Below, piece after piece: positions 8,615 through 18,171 of a stretch of DNA of 64,000 bases. Position 1 is the first letter of the stretch. Every line of letters begins with the position of its first letter. Source of the DNA: Ignavibacteriota bacterium. GTDB taxonomy: Bacteria > Bacteroidota > Ignavibacteria > UBA10030. Position numbers and translations under genes: made by a program. The DNA lies in the NCBI GenBank assembly GCA_003170475.1, contig PMZI01000055.1:62001-126000 (forward strand), given 5' to 3'. The notes under the pieces are model-generated. The model had not been told where the DNA came from, ran no database searches, and saw nothing but the letters and a program-made list of their open reading frames with translations.

Positions 8615-10015
8615 TTGTTCTCCATCAAAGTCAAAATCGTAACTGCCTACACAGTTGTTTTCGGGGCTCTCCTGGTTGGGTTTGCCCTTCTCGTGTATGA
8701 GACGGCCTACGACAATGAAGTGGCAAAACTGGACGCTCGGTTGGAGAGCCACGCCGTCAAAATATCGGCAGCGTTGGATGAAGATCGTCACAAGATGAGT
8801 TCTCTCGGCCGCTCCTTCTTGGATTCCGTACAAACGGGCGGATTGCCGGCTGTTAAAGTGCGACTGTTGACGATTGATCGGAAGGTGATGTTCGCAGATC
8901 CGGGGTTTGTGCTCGATGTTGACATGAAATGGAATCAAGGAGCTCTTTCGAAATTACAGAAATCCACAGTGAAAATCGCTCGTAAAAAGCATCGCATCAT
9001 GCAATGGCCGGTCGAAAATGATAACGGGATCAAATACCTGATTCAGATAGCAGTACCACTGCATGACATCGAAGACAATCTCGATCCCCTCCGGATTCTA
9101 TTTCTCATTTTTATCCCGGTGGGATTGATTCTGTCCGGCGGTGCCGCCTATCTGATTTCTGTGCTGGCGTTCAGACCGATGGTGAAAATGGTCATGACGG
9201 CTGAAACGATCAGTGCGACGACTCTAGACGCTCGGCTGGGTCTGCCAAAGGTGAAGGATGAAGTTCATGTCCTCGGTCGGGCGCTGAATGAGATGATCGA
9301 CCGGATCGACGGGGTGATTAAAAGCCAAAGGCAATTCGTTGCCGACGCGTCCCATGAACTTCGCACACCACTGACGATTCTCAAAAGCGAACTGGAATTC
9401 GCTCACCGGATGGTACGAAAGTCGACCCTCAAAGAAGCTCTTGGGACATCGCTCTCAGAATTGGACCATCTTTCATCCATGGTGACAGACTTGTTGACTC
9501 TCGCGCGACTGGACGCTGCGCAGATGAAATGCGAAATGTCGACCCTACGGCTGGATGAAATGATTGTTGAGTGTGTTCAGGCAGTTCGCGGTATTGCAAA
9601 GAAGAAGAAGATTAAATTGAAGGTATTCATCGAAGAGGCAATTGAACTCAAGGGTGACCAAAAGAAACTCATGAGTGTTTTGCTCAACCTTCTTGATAAT
9701 GCAATCAAGTACTCGCCGAAGAACAGGGAAGTGTCTGTTACGCTGGCTCTCGGAAAAGCTGATCCTCGAAAAGCACTGATCGTCCTTGTAGATAAAGGGC
9801 CTGGGATTCCTTTGGCCGAGCAACCTCGAGTGTTCACGCGATTCTATCGCGGATCAAAGTCGCGTTCAGAGACGGACGGAAGTGGGTTGGGACTCGCCAT
9901 TGCTCAGCGTTTTGTCGAACTGCATGGCGGGCGAATCACGCTGGAAAGTGAAGAAGGACAGGGATGTTCGTTCACGGTGGAACTCCCGCTGAGCTCTGGT
10001 CGCGACCCGGGTTGA
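8615..10015 (+). CDS. Membrane sensor histidine kinase
   Basis: A 466-residue kinase. A first membrane helix (about residues 8-28) and a second (about 160-184) flank a periplasmic sensor region of some 130 residues. A HAMP domain (about 184-236) and the H-box DASHELRTPLT with His247 follow, then the ATPase domain with NLLDNAIKY, DKGPGIP and GSGLGLAIA. The start is a TTG at 8615 with AGGAGA eight bases upstream. The ATG at 8610 is in another frame and soon reaches a stop, so it is not the start. It presumably phosphorylates the regulator encoded just before it. The signal sensed is unknown. Confidence 0.9.
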   Translation: MFSIKVKIVTAYTVVFGALLVGFALLVYETAYDNEVAKLDARLESHAVKISAALDEDRHKMSSLGRSFLDSVQTGGLPAVKVRLLTIDRKVMFADPGFVLDVDMKWNQGALSKLQKSTVKIARKKHRIMQWPVENDNGIKYLIQIAVPLHDIEDNLDPLRILFLIFIPVGLILSGGAAYLISVLAFRPMVKMVMTAETISATTLDARLGLPKVKDEVHVLGRALNEMIDRIDGVIKSQRQFVADASHELRTPLTILKSELEFAHRMVRKSTLKEALGTSLSELDHLSSMVTDLLTLARLDAAQMKCEMSTLRLDEMIVECVQAVRGIAKKKKIKLKVFIEEAIELKGDQKKLMSVLLNLLDNAIKYSPKNREVSVTLALGKADPRKALIVLVDKGPGIPLAEQPRVFTRFYRGSKSRSETDGSGLGLAIAQRFVELHGGRITLESEEGQGCSFTVELPLSSGRDPG

Positions 10016-10163
10016 CCGAGGCTCTCATGTGAGTGTTTGAGAAGAGTGGGCAGGACTTCATTTCTGTGCTGATTCCGTTTTGAGCTGTTGTCCTTTTTGT
10101 GGAAACCAACCAATTCTTTGCTCCATGTGATAATGGTTCAACCATTTGGAAAGGAAACAAAAA

Positions 10164-10691
10164 ATGAGAACATCACTGGCTTCACTATTTACAACTCTTG
10201 GATTCGTAGGTGTTCTGCTGATTTGCATGGCCGCTACTGCCAGCGCTCAGGGCGAACAGAAAATCAAATCAAAGGATCTGCCCGCGGCTGTGACGGCTTC
10301 CTTTCAGAAGGCTTATCCGAACGCCAAGATCAAAGGGACATCAAAGGAAGTGGAGAATGGTAAGACTCAGTTCGAAGTCGAGAGCATCGAGGGTAAGATC
10401 AACCGCGACCTTCTCTACGCTGCCGATGGAACGTGCATTGAGATTGAAGAGACCATTCCTGTGAAGGCGCTGCCAAAAGAGGTCGCTGATGCCTTGATAA
10501 AGGGGTTTCCGAAAGGGAAAGTCCTGAAAGCGGAAAAACTGACGAAAGGCGAAACGGTTCAATATGAAATGGTTATCCAATCCGGGAAAGAGAAGCATGA
10601 GGTAGTCTTTGATGCTAAGGGAGCAATTATGAAGGATACAAAGAAGACCTCGAAATCCAAGGAAGGGAAGGAAGACAGCGGAAAGGACTAA
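10164..10691 (+). CDS. Exported PepSY-like (DUF2874-type) protein
   Basis: A 175-residue protein with a signal peptide ending near ATASAQ. The mature part has two copies of a PepSY-like unit, each opening with a LP..V...F..A(F/Y)P pattern (KDLPAAVTASFQKAYPNAK and KALPKEVADALIKGFPKGK) followed by short strands. Such periplasmic proteins in Bacteroidota are often encoded beside two-component systems, as here; their role is not established. The start is ATG 10164 with AAAGGA upstream, rather than a TTG at 10146. The lysine-rich C-terminal tail is low in complexity. Confidence 0.75.
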   Translation: MRTSLASLFTTLGFVGVLLICMAATASAQGEQKIKSKDLPAAVTASFQKAYPNAKIKGTSKEVENGKTQFEVESIEGKINRDLLYAADGTCIEIEETIPVKALPKEVADALIKGFPKGKVLKAEKLTKGETVQYEMVIQSGKEKHEVVFDAKGAIMKDTKKTSKSKEGKEDSGKD

Positions 10692-10820
10692 GAACTTACT
10701 GACACCCCGTTCAGCACCACCTGCGTCCGTGCAGACCGTGGGACGAATCGTTTGCTAGCAAAGTTCAGACGGCAAATCGAACCCAGTCCATCTCCGCGAT
10801 TCACACATCAATGAAATGAA

Positions 10821-10846
10821 ACCGCCCGACCGAGAGGCCGGGCGGT
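10821..10846 (-). terminator. Rho-independent terminator of the 17.9-10.9 kb operon
   Basis: The arms ACCGCCCG and CGGGCGGT form a perfect 8-bp GC-rich stem. Read on the minus strand it follows the stop of the FAD/Fe-S oxidase and runs into TTTCATTTC. It lies between convergent genes and could also serve the plus strand, where the T-tract is poor. Confidence 0.7.
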
Positions 10847-10882
10847 GCTGTATCTGCCTTCATTCTCTCCCGGGTTCCGCCC

Positions 10883-13750
10883 CTATTTATCCTCCCCATG
10901 AAAGGATTCGTTGAGGAGTGTCATGGGGTGGATGACGTCCAGACCGGTTCCCTGGTTGATCTGAATCTGACATGTGCCGCATCCTGAAAGAACAAAATCA
11001 GGGCGCACTCGCTCCAGCTCGGAAAACAGGGGGACGCCCATCTTCATCGAAAGGTCAAAGTTCTCTTGCTTCATCCCGAACGTACCGGCGATGCCGCAGC
11101 AACTGTCGGAGATGTTCAGGAGTTCCAACCCGGGGATCATTCTCAACAGATTGAGAGGTCCGTATTTGTTTTTCTGCGTTTTGAGGTGACATGGTGCATG
11201 ATACGCGACCTTCTTGTGCAACGGTGCAAACGACCCTTTGATGTTCCCACCCTCAAAAGTCCGCCCCAGAAAATCATGGATGTCGGAACTGGCCTCGGCG
11301 ACCCTTCGGATGTCATGATTGTCACTGAAGAGCGTTTGGTATTCATGCCGGAAGGCATATCCGCACGACGCACTGCTGAAGACAATGGGGACCTTTCGTT
11401 CGACAAAGGGAAGGAGCACCCTCAGGTTGAAATTGATGTCGTCGCGCGAGTCCTTCAGGTTCCCGTAGGAAAGCTTTGCAATGTTGCAACATTTCCACTC
11501 AGGAAGAACAACCTCGAATCCAATTTTGTGCAGCATCTGCATGCAGCTTTCCAGCTCTCCGTTTGGATCGTTGTACTGCGCGGCGCACCCCGACCACAAC
11601 ACGACCTTCTTCTTGTGCTTTCTTTCAGCGGTCCCTTTCCCATGGTGGACCGCAAAGGGAGGCATGTTCCTTCTGCTGTCTATGCCAGTAGTCGCCTGCA
11701 TGAGCCTCCGAGTCAAAGGAAGCGAGAGCGACCAGTTGCTCAACGGGGGGACAATACTGGCCATGGAGCTGACCAGCTTTCCCCGTTGAAGGATAAATTC
11801 GCTTGTCTTGAACGGCCGCTTTTCGTGCAGCTTTTCTTTCGCCAGGATTGCCATTCCAGGAATGTTGACTCCTGTCGGACAATCGGTCAGACACTGGCCG
11901 CAATTGACGCAGTAGTCCATGATTCGATAGAAGTGCTCCGTGTCGATCGTGTCTGTCGGCATGCTTCCCGAGATGATTCCGCGAAGGATATTCGCTTTTG
12001 CCCGGGCGGACGCCTCTTCAGCTCCTGTTGCGACGAACACAGGACAATACTCCCGGCAGGTGCCGCACCCATGGCATTTCTCGATCTCCAATCGCCAGTC
12101 ATCCGAATCCAGCCTCGAGGAGGTTGGAGAATACCTGTAATCAGGTGTGTACCGAAGATGTTCGTTCCATTTGGCCTTGCCCGTTGGCACCTTGATGCCG
12201 GGATTCATGATCCCCATCGGATCAAAAAGGGACTTTATCTCTTTGAAGAGTGGAATGAGCTTGGGAAATGTCCGGTCCACAAACGGAGTCCTCAGACGTC
12301 CATCACCATGCTCGCCGGAGAGAGTTCCCTTGTGCTTCACCACCAGCGTGACGAATCTCTCCATCAAATCCTGAGCATCACGATACGTTTGAGGATCCTT
12401 GAAGTTCACGATCGGCCTGAGATGGAGATTGCCGTCGCCGGCATGGCCGTAGACCGCATATCCGAAAGAGTATCTCTGCAGCAGGGTTGAGAGTTCGACC
12501 AGAAACTCAGCAAGACCGTCCGGATGAATCGCGCAATCTTCAACAAAAGGAACAGGTTTCTCCTTGCCCTGAATCTTGTTGAGAATAGCGGTGGCAGCCT
12601 TTCGTACGCGGATGACCCGCTCGATCTCCTGCTCGTTCGTCGAGAATGATCCGACTTCCGCGAGGTGTTCCCGTTCGGCAACGATCTGACGGGATTGAAG
12701 GAGTAAGCGGTCTATGCTTGCGACATCATCGCCCTCGAATTCCACATAGAGCAGGAACTTGACGTGGTCGGGAAGAAAATCTTTCAGATCTGGTTGAAAC
12801 GTTAACGCCAGCTTGAGGAATGACTGGTCGACAAACTCGATCGATGATGCGCCCAGACCTCTGAAGTGCCGGACAGCGACGCCCATCTTGGCGAGGTCCG
12901 TGAAGTAGAAAGAAATGATTCCGCGATGCTTCACCGTCGGGATAGTCATCAGCACAGCATCAGTGAAGACTCCCAGCGTTCCTTCGCTGCCGACGAACAG
13001 GGAAGCCATGTTTAGATGCGTCTTGGTAAGCACGTCCCACACCTGGTATCCAGAGGCATTTTTTGTGGTGAGCGGACTGCTTGTTACGATGTCCTCCGCA
13101 TATTTCTGCATCAGGACTCTCACTTGCTCGTAATAGTACCGTTCTGATTCTGGCAAGTTCGAGAGTTCCTCGAGAGGCATGTTCCTGGCCCTGAACAGCT
13201 TTCCGTTAGCGAGCACAACACTGATTTCGTGAACATGGTGGACCATGTTACCATGCTTTATCGTGTGTGGGCCGCCACTGTTGTTTCCGAGCATTCCGCC
13301 GATGACGCAGATGTTCCCGCTGCTCGGATCGGGTCCAAATTTCCTGTTGTCTTTCTTGAGCCTTCTCTGAAGGTTGTCGAGGACAACACTTACTCCGGAA
13401 CGCACTCGCTCATCATCGATCTTGCTGATATCTTTGAAATGGTGCGAAAGATCGAGAATCACCGCTTCGCCGACGGCATTTCCTGAAAGACTGGAGCCCG
13501 CACCTCGGGGAAGGATTGGGATCTTGTGTTTCGCACATATTTCGATTGTGCTGACCAGATCATCGGTGTTGTGAGGAATTACGACAGCGAGAGGGGTGAT
13601 CTCGTAGAAACATGCCGCAGTGCTGTAGAGCTGCAGAGTCACGGTGTCCCAACGGACTTTTCCACTCAGTGCTTCATGCAATTCTGCGAGCCAGGCTGGA
13701 AGATTCTTGTTACTTTCGCTTCCAACATTGTGCTGTGAAACAATTGTCAT
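10883..13750 (-). CDS. Fused FAD-linked oxidase / Fe-S protein (GlcD-GlcF fusion type)
   Basis: A 955-residue fusion. The N-terminal FAD-binding domain has PRGAGSSLSGNAVG, then the FAD-oxidase C-terminal domain with YGHAGDGNLHLRP and SGEHGDG. Two 4Fe-4S motifs follow (CHGCGTCREYCP and CVNCGQCLTDCP), then cysteine-rich CCG-type segments (WSGCAAQY, DSCCGIAGTFG). This is the architecture of YdiJ-type 2-hydroxyacid dehydrogenases, which couple oxidation of D-lactate- or 2-hydroxyglutarate-like acids to the electron-transport chain. It starts seven bases after the stop of the sugar-binding lipoprotein gene, so it appears to be the last gene of the transporter operon. That hints at a sugar-acid or polyol-derived substrate, which is inference. 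Confidence 0.85.
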   Translation of the reverse strand: MTIVSQHNVGSESNKNLPAWLAELHEALSGKVRWDTVTLQLYSTAACFYEITPLAVVIPHNTDDLVSTIEICAKHKIPILPRGAGSSLSGNAVGEAVILDLSHHFKDISKIDDERVRSGVSVVLDNLQRRLKKDNRKFGPDPSSGNICVIGGMLGNNSGGPHTIKHGNMVHHVHEISVVLANGKLFRARNMPLEELSNLPESERYYYEQVRVLMQKYAEDIVTSSPLTTKNASGYQVWDVLTKTHLNMASLFVGSEGTLGVFTDAVLMTIPTVKHRGIISFYFTDLAKMGVAVRHFRGLGASSIEFVDQSFLKLALTFQPDLKDFLPDHVKFLLYVEFEGDDVASIDRLLLQSRQIVAEREHLAEVGSFSTNEQEIERVIRVRKAATAILNKIQGKEKPVPFVEDCAIHPDGLAEFLVELSTLLQRYSFGYAVYGHAGDGNLHLRPIVNFKDPQTYRDAQDLMERFVTLVVKHKGTLSGEHGDGRLRTPFVDRTFPKLIPLFKEIKSLFDPMGIMNPGIKVPTGKAKWNEHLRYTPDYRYSPTSSRLDSDDWRLEIEKCHGCGTCREYCPVFVATGAEEASARAKANILRGIISGSMPTDTIDTEHFYRIMDYCVNCGQCLTDCPTGVNIPGMAILAKEKLHEKRPFKTSEFILQRGKLVSSMASIVPPLSNWSLSLPLTRRLMQATTGIDSRRNMPPFAVHHGKGTAERKHKKKVVLWSGCAAQYNDPNGELESCMQMLHKIGFEVVLPEWKCCNIAKLSYGNLKDSRDDINFNLRVLLPFVERKVPIVFSSASCGYAFRHEYQTLFSDNHDIRRVAEASSDIHDFLGRTFEGGNIKGSFAPLHKKVAYHAPCHLKTQKNKYGPLNLLRMIPGLELLNISDSCCGIAGTFGMKQENFDLSMKMGVPLFSELERVRPDFVLSGCGTCQIQINQGTGLDVIHPMTLLNESFHGEDK

Positions 13751-13757
13751 AATATGC

Positions 13758-14708
13758 TCAATGTGAGGTCAGTTTGTCGAGTTTGGTTTTGGTGACCAGT
13801 TCTATCTTAACAGGAATATCTGATGGAACGTTCTCTCCGTGGAGAGCCTTCAGGGCTGTCTCAACCGCGAGCCTTCCCATTTCCTCGGGATGTTGAGCAA
13901 TGGATGCTTGCATGTCGCCATTCACGATTGCTGCTCGGCTGTCTTTGATTGCATCAAATCCCACGACGATAATGTCCCCTTTTTTGTCGACGGCGGCGAT
14001 CGCCTCGACAGCTCCCAGCGCCATCATGTCGTTACACGCGAAGATGGCTTTGACATGAGGGTGGGCTTGCAGAATATTACGAAAAACATTGAAACCCTGA
14101 TCTCTTTCCCAATTCGCAGTTTGGGATGCTACGATGGTGATACCTTTCTGTTCTGCGAGCGCCTCGTGAAAGCCCAGAAGTCGAGCATCGCCTGTTTCAT
14201 GACCTGGAATTCCCTCGAGGATTGCCACTTCTCCCGTCCCTCCCAGCTTCTCTGAGACGAACTCGCCGGCGATCCTTCCTCCGTCCTTGTTGTCTGATCC
14301 GATGAAGGAGAGGACAACGGCACCGGATTCAGTCTGCGCCTTTCGGTCTACCCGAGTATCGATGACAATGACGGGTATTCGTGCCTGATTGGCCTTCAGG
14401 ATGGCAGGAACAATTTCTTTGGATCCGCTCGGCGCCACACAGATGGCTGAGACTTTTCGCTGAATCAGGTTCTCAATGATCTGCATTTGCTTCTCGACAT
14501 CGACTTCGCGTTCTGGAGCCTGAACAATCAGATCCACCCCGAGCCTCGCAGCCGCCGCTTGCGCTCCTTCCTGCATGTCCATGAAGAAAGGATTGTTCAG
14601 GGTTTTCAGGACGAGGGCAATGATTGGTTTGTCGGCACGGTCGGACCGCCCGCATTGTTGAAGGCCAAGAAGAGCTGCAAAGACGACCACAAAAACGCGC
14701 GTTTTCAT
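13758..14708 (-). CDS. CUT2 ABC transporter sugar/polyol-binding lipoprotein
   Basis: A 316-residue periplasmic-binding protein of the RbsB type: ALVLKTLNNPFF near the start, VAPSGSKEIVPAI, VIDTRVD, GSDNKDGGRIAGEF, AIFACNDMMALGA and GFDAIKDS line the usual two-lobed ligand site. The N-terminus has a hydrophobic signal and a possible lipobox LQQC (Cys19). It overlaps the permease gene by four bases (ATGA). The family binds ribose, galactose, xylose or inositol. Inositol or a relative is suggested by the adjoining iol genes but cannot be read from the sequence. Confidence 0.88.
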   Translation of the reverse strand: MKTRVFVVVFAALLGLQQCGRSDRADKPIIALVLKTLNNPFFMDMQEGAQAAAARLGVDLIVQAPEREVDVEKQMQIIENLIQRKVSAICVAPSGSKEIVPAILKANQARIPVIVIDTRVDRKAQTESGAVVLSFIGSDNKDGGRIAGEFVSEKLGGTGEVAILEGIPGHETGDARLLGFHEALAEQKGITIVASQTANWERDQGFNVFRNILQAHPHVKAIFACNDMMALGAVEAIAAVDKKGDIIVVGFDAIKDSRAAIVNGDMQASIAQHPEEMGRLAVETALKALHGENVPSDIPVKIELVTKTKLDKLTSH

Positions 14709-15676
14709 TTGATGATTCCTTTCGCAAGCAAGATCGTTCTGTCTTTTCTCACTGCCATGTCGATGAGAACTGCCAGAATAATTACGGAACCGATCACTAC
14801 CTGCTGCGTAAAAGAGGAGACCCCGACAAGGTTGAGGCCGTTTCTGAGAATTCCCATGATTAGGACGCCAATCAGCGTTCCCGAGATTGTTCCTTCACCC
14901 CCCAGCAAACTCGTGCCACCAATCACGACGGCGGCGATGGCGTCGAGCTCGTACATCAGGCCTGCGATCGGTTGAGCCGAATTCAGGCGCGCCGTCAGGA
15001 GCACCGCTGCCAATCCGCTCAACATTCCACACAGCGCATAAATTGTTGTCTTGATCATCCGGGTATTAATACCGGACAGATTCGCTGCTTCTTCATTCCC
15101 CCCGATAGCATACGTATACCGCCCCAGTTTTGTCCAATGGAGAATACAATGTGCAAGGATGTAAAGAACGATCATGATGATGACGGGAGAGGGGATCCGC
15201 GCTATCTCCCCCGTCGCCAGCGATCTAAACTCGGCAGAGAACCCTGAAACGGGTCTCCCGTCGATGTAGAAGAGGGCAATGCCTCTGGCTACGCTCATCA
15301 TGCCCAGAGTGGCGATGAACGGGGGGAGGCGGCCGAAGCTGATGAGCAATCCGTTGCTGAGACCACACAGTGCGCCAACTCCGAGTCCAAGCAGAATGGC
15401 GACGGGCACGGGAAGGCTGGCTTGGAGTGCCCCTGCGAGTACGACACCAGAAAGAGCGACAATGGAACCGACTGAAAGGTCGATGCCTGCAGCGATGATG
15501 ACAAACGTCATACCGACGGCGATCACAGCATTGATCGAGGCCTGTTCGGCAATGTTCATCAGATTCGAGATCGTGAGGAAATAAGGGCTGAGGATCCAGA
15601 AGACTGCCGTCACGACGATCAATCCCACAAATGTTCCCAGTTGCCTGCTGTTTTGTATCAGGAGTTCTTTTTTCAT
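14705..15676 (-). CDS. CUT2 ABC transporter permease (RbsC-like)
   Basis: A 323-residue hydrophobic protein with about ten predicted membrane segments. It carries the conserved AAGIDLSVGSIVALSGV near the N-terminal third and ELDAIAAVVIGGTSLLGGEGTI in the C-terminal third, which are hallmark stretches of RbsC/XylH/IatP permeases. It stops one base before the ATPase coding region's end context and overlaps the binding-protein gene, so ATPase, permease and binding protein are one operon. It probably imports a sugar or cyclitol such as myo-inositol, by association with the iol genes. Confidence 0.9.
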   Translation of the reverse strand: MKKELLIQNSRQLGTFVGLIVVTAVFWILSPYFLTISNLMNIAEQASINAVIAVGMTFVIIAAGIDLSVGSIVALSGVVLAGALQASLPVPVAILLGLGVGALCGLSNGLLISFGRLPPFIATLGMMSVARGIALFYIDGRPVSGFSAEFRSLATGEIARIPSPVIIMIVLYILAHCILHWTKLGRYTYAIGGNEEAANLSGINTRMIKTTIYALCGMLSGLAAVLLTARLNSAQPIAGLMYELDAIAAVVIGGTSLLGGEGTISGTLIGVLIMGILRNGLNLVGVSSFTQQVVIGSVIILAVLIDMAVRKDRTILLAKGIIK

Positions 15677-17170
15677 TTAGGCTGCTCCCAGGGCGTATCG
15701 CATAACGCGTTCCTGTGTTGCTTCCTCAGACTTCAGTTCACAAACGATGGTGTGCTGATACATGATGAGAATTCTGTCGCTCATGCCCAGAACCTCGGGT
15801 AATTCAGAAGAGATCATGATGATCGCGACTCCTTCAGCCGTGAGTTGATTCATCAGCTGATAGATTTCCACCTTGCTCCCAACGTCTATGCCTCGTGTTG
15901 GTTCATCGAAGATAAAGATATCTGCCTTCCTGGAAAGCCATTTCGCGAGAACGACCTTTTGCTGATTTCCACCGCTCAGATTGAGTACCTTCTGATGGTT
16001 GCTGGGAGTCTTGATCCGCAATTGCTCAATGAACGACTTTGCTTCTCGTTCTTCTCGCTTGTTGGAAATGACTCCGAGCCTGGAAAAGAGATCAAGGCTC
16101 GACAGGGTGATGTTGTCCTTCACCGAAAGTGACAACACCAGCCCTTGCGATTTGCGGTCCTCCGTAAGAAATCCAAGGCCAAGTTTCACGGCAGTGCGTG
16201 GTGAATTGATCTTCCGGCACTTTCCCTTAATGACAATCTCACCAGAATCGATCCGGTCTGCTCCGAAAAGTGCGCGCGCCAATTCTGTTCTTCCGGAGCC
16301 AAGAAGGCCGGAAATTCCCAGGATCTCACCTCGATGCAGAGAAAAACTGATGTCCCGAAGCGCTCCTTTCCGGTTGAGTTTCTCCACACGCAGGATTTCT
16401 TCGCCACGATCGGTTCGATGTCGTGGATATTGTTCTTTCAACTCCCGGTTCACCATCATCTTCACGAGTTCGGCTTGAGAAGTTTCATAGACCATCCGGG
16501 TTCCCACGAGCTTACCGTCGCGCAGCACGGTCACTCTGTCGCCAATCTCGAAAATCTCCTGCAGTCTGTGAGAGATGTAGATGATCGCGACTCCCTTCTC
16601 CCTGAGTTTGCGAATAACGCCAAAAAGCTGCTTGATTTCCGTCTCGGAAAGAGCGGATGTCGGTTCATCCATGATGAGTATTCTAGCATCGAGGGAGAGA
16701 GCCTTTGCCACTTCGATCATTTGCCTTTGGGCGATACCAAAAGATCTTACTGGTTGATCGCAGTCAATCTGAAGGCCGATGGAAGAGAGGATGTGTTGAG
16801 CAGAAGAGAGCAGGGTGTGCTTCTCGATCAATCCGACGGAGTTCGTCCGCTCACGCCCGAGAAAGATGTTTTCTGCTGCTGTGAGCGACGGGACGAGGTT
16901 CAATTCCTGATAGATTATGCCGATGCCCAATTTCTGGGCTTGCTTGGGAGAGTCGATTTCGACCGGATTGTCGAAGAGAACAATTTCTCCGTCGGTTTTC
17001 TGAATAGCTCCGCTCAAGATCTTGACAAGGGTCGACTTCCCGGCCCCATTTTCCCCGAGCAGGACATGGACTTCGCCTGCCTTCAAGTCGAAGCTGACAT
17101 CATCCAGCGCCACAACACCGGGGAAAACTTTGCGAATGTGGCGCATATGGAGGGCCGTTATGTTCGGCAT
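15677..17170 (-). CDS. CUT2 ABC transporter ATPase (RbsA-like, two-domain)
   Basis: A 497-residue duplicated ATPase. The first domain has Walker A GENGAGKST, signature FGIAQRQMIEVAKAL and Walker B ILIMDEPTSAL. The second has the degenerate P-loop GLLGSGRTELARALFG usual for this family, then LSGGNQQKVVLAKWL and IFIFDEPTRGIDVG. I start at ATG 17170 (MPNITALHMRHI), only four bases after the preceding gene's stop; a longer frame to 17266 would overlap that gene by about 90 bases. It powers the CUT2 importer encoded by the next two genes. Confidence 0.92.
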   Translation of the reverse strand: MPNITALHMRHIRKVFPGVVALDDVSFDLKAGEVHVLLGENGAGKSTLVKILSGAIQKTDGEIVLFDNPVEIDSPKQAQKLGIGIIYQELNLVPSLTAAENIFLGRERTNSVGLIEKHTLLSSAQHILSSIGLQIDCDQPVRSFGIAQRQMIEVAKALSLDARILIMDEPTSALSETEIKQLFGVIRKLREKGVAIIYISHRLQEIFEIGDRVTVLRDGKLVGTRMVYETSQAELVKMMVNRELKEQYPRHRTDRGEEILRVEKLNRKGALRDISFSLHRGEILGISGLLGSGRTELARALFGADRIDSGEIVIKGKCRKINSPRTAVKLGLGFLTEDRKSQGLVLSLSVKDNITLSSLDLFSRLGVISNKREEREAKSFIEQLRIKTPSNHQKVLNLSGGNQQKVVLAKWLSRKADIFIFDEPTRGIDVGSKVEIYQLMNQLTAEGVAIIMISSELPEVLGMSDRILIMYQHTIVCELKSEEATQERVMRYALGAA

Positions 17171-17174
17171 GATC

Positions 17175-17915
17175 TTAGAATAGAAATTGAAATCCGAGCA
17201 CGGCCCACGTATCGGTGTCTTCGTCATGATGTTGTATGCTCTTGCCGAAAGAGGCGAGCAGTACAACGTGTTCTGACCACTCCCACGTGAATCCGATATT
17301 CATCATGGGCTCGCGCAGATCATACGGGGTCTCGCGGACAGCCGTGTGCCATTCTACGAGAATGTCGACTGGATCCAGTATCCAGGCAGCCGCCACTCCA
17401 CCTTCCCATCCTTCGGATTTGCCATTGACCCAGGTATGAGCGAGCTCGGCCGTCAAGCCGAAATGCTCCCATTCCTGGTGCCACTCCAACGGGAGGCTCA
17501 ATTCGACCTCTCTCTCATCCTCGAAAGAGAAGTGGACCTGAGGAAACAGAGCAAAGTTCGATCCCGTCGTTCCGGGATTATCGATGAATCGGTACTTTAC
17601 TCCCATCTCCAACCAATCGAAACTCCGCCGTGTCCCCGAGTCCTTCTCTTCGGATAATGCAAAGGGTGTTGTCAATGTGAGCTGCGTGCGATTTCCGACG
17701 CCATAATTTATGTCGAACTGTGGAATCTGATATTCGCGGTTGAGAGCGGAGCGTTCTAGAGAAGCGAAGATGTTAATCTCCCAATTCCCCGGACCGGGTG
17801 TTCCCGGGTCAGTCAATATGAGTGGGGGACCCCCTTGGGCGAACATGGAATGTGTGAACAACGTAAACAGGAAGAAAGCTGACAAGGAAACAAATGTGAG
17901 TCTAGCGCGCATCAT
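17175..17915 (-). CDS. Outer-membrane beta-barrel protein, first gene of the importer operon
   Basis: A 246-residue protein with a signal peptide ending near MFAQG. The mature chain is rich in alternating-polarity strands (TQLTLTTPFALSE, HFSFEDEREVELSLP) and ends FQFLF, the aromatic C-terminus expected for insertion by the Bam complex. GAGGA precedes the ATG at 17915. It is four bases upstream of the RbsA-like ATPase, so it probably supplies outer-membrane passage for the same substrate. It resembles a second barrel at 24571 in size and style (both have a PG(T/V)-rich start and GLxxGI-like strands), but close homology is not certain. The 250 bases upstream (17916-18171) hold no gene and may contain its promoter. 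Confidence 0.65.
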   Translation of the reverse strand: MMRARLTFVSLSAFFLFTLFTHSMFAQGGPPLILTDPGTPGPGNWEINIFASLERSALNREYQIPQFDINYGVGNRTQLTLTTPFALSEEKDSGTRRSFDWLEMGVKYRFIDNPGTTGSNFALFPQVHFSFEDEREVELSLPLEWHQEWEHFGLTAELAHTWVNGKSEGWEGGVAAAWILDPVDILVEWHTAVRETPYDLREPMMNIGFTWEWSEHVVLLASFGKSIQHHDEDTDTWAVLGFQFLF

Positions 17916-18171
17916 ACACAATCCTCATGCTTTTTCGTTCGTTGACCTTTTTGAATAAATGGATATGCCATTATCAGAACGCCATCAACGTATCTGGCTC
18001 AAGGTACGATACAAACATGAAATGCGTGTGAAAATGCGCGCTGGTTTGTCTGCTCAATGTCATTCAACAGAACAAATCTCCGTTGGCACGGATGCCCGAT
18101 CCTGTGCATGCTCATGTTAACGTCGCTCGTCTATCCATGCCGAAATCTGATGCTGAACAGGAAGTGACTAA

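Noticed and set aside
11066-12490. Long plus-strand open frame of 474 codons
   Set aside because: It is the shadow of the FAD/Fe-S oxidase on the other strand and shows no protein-family features.
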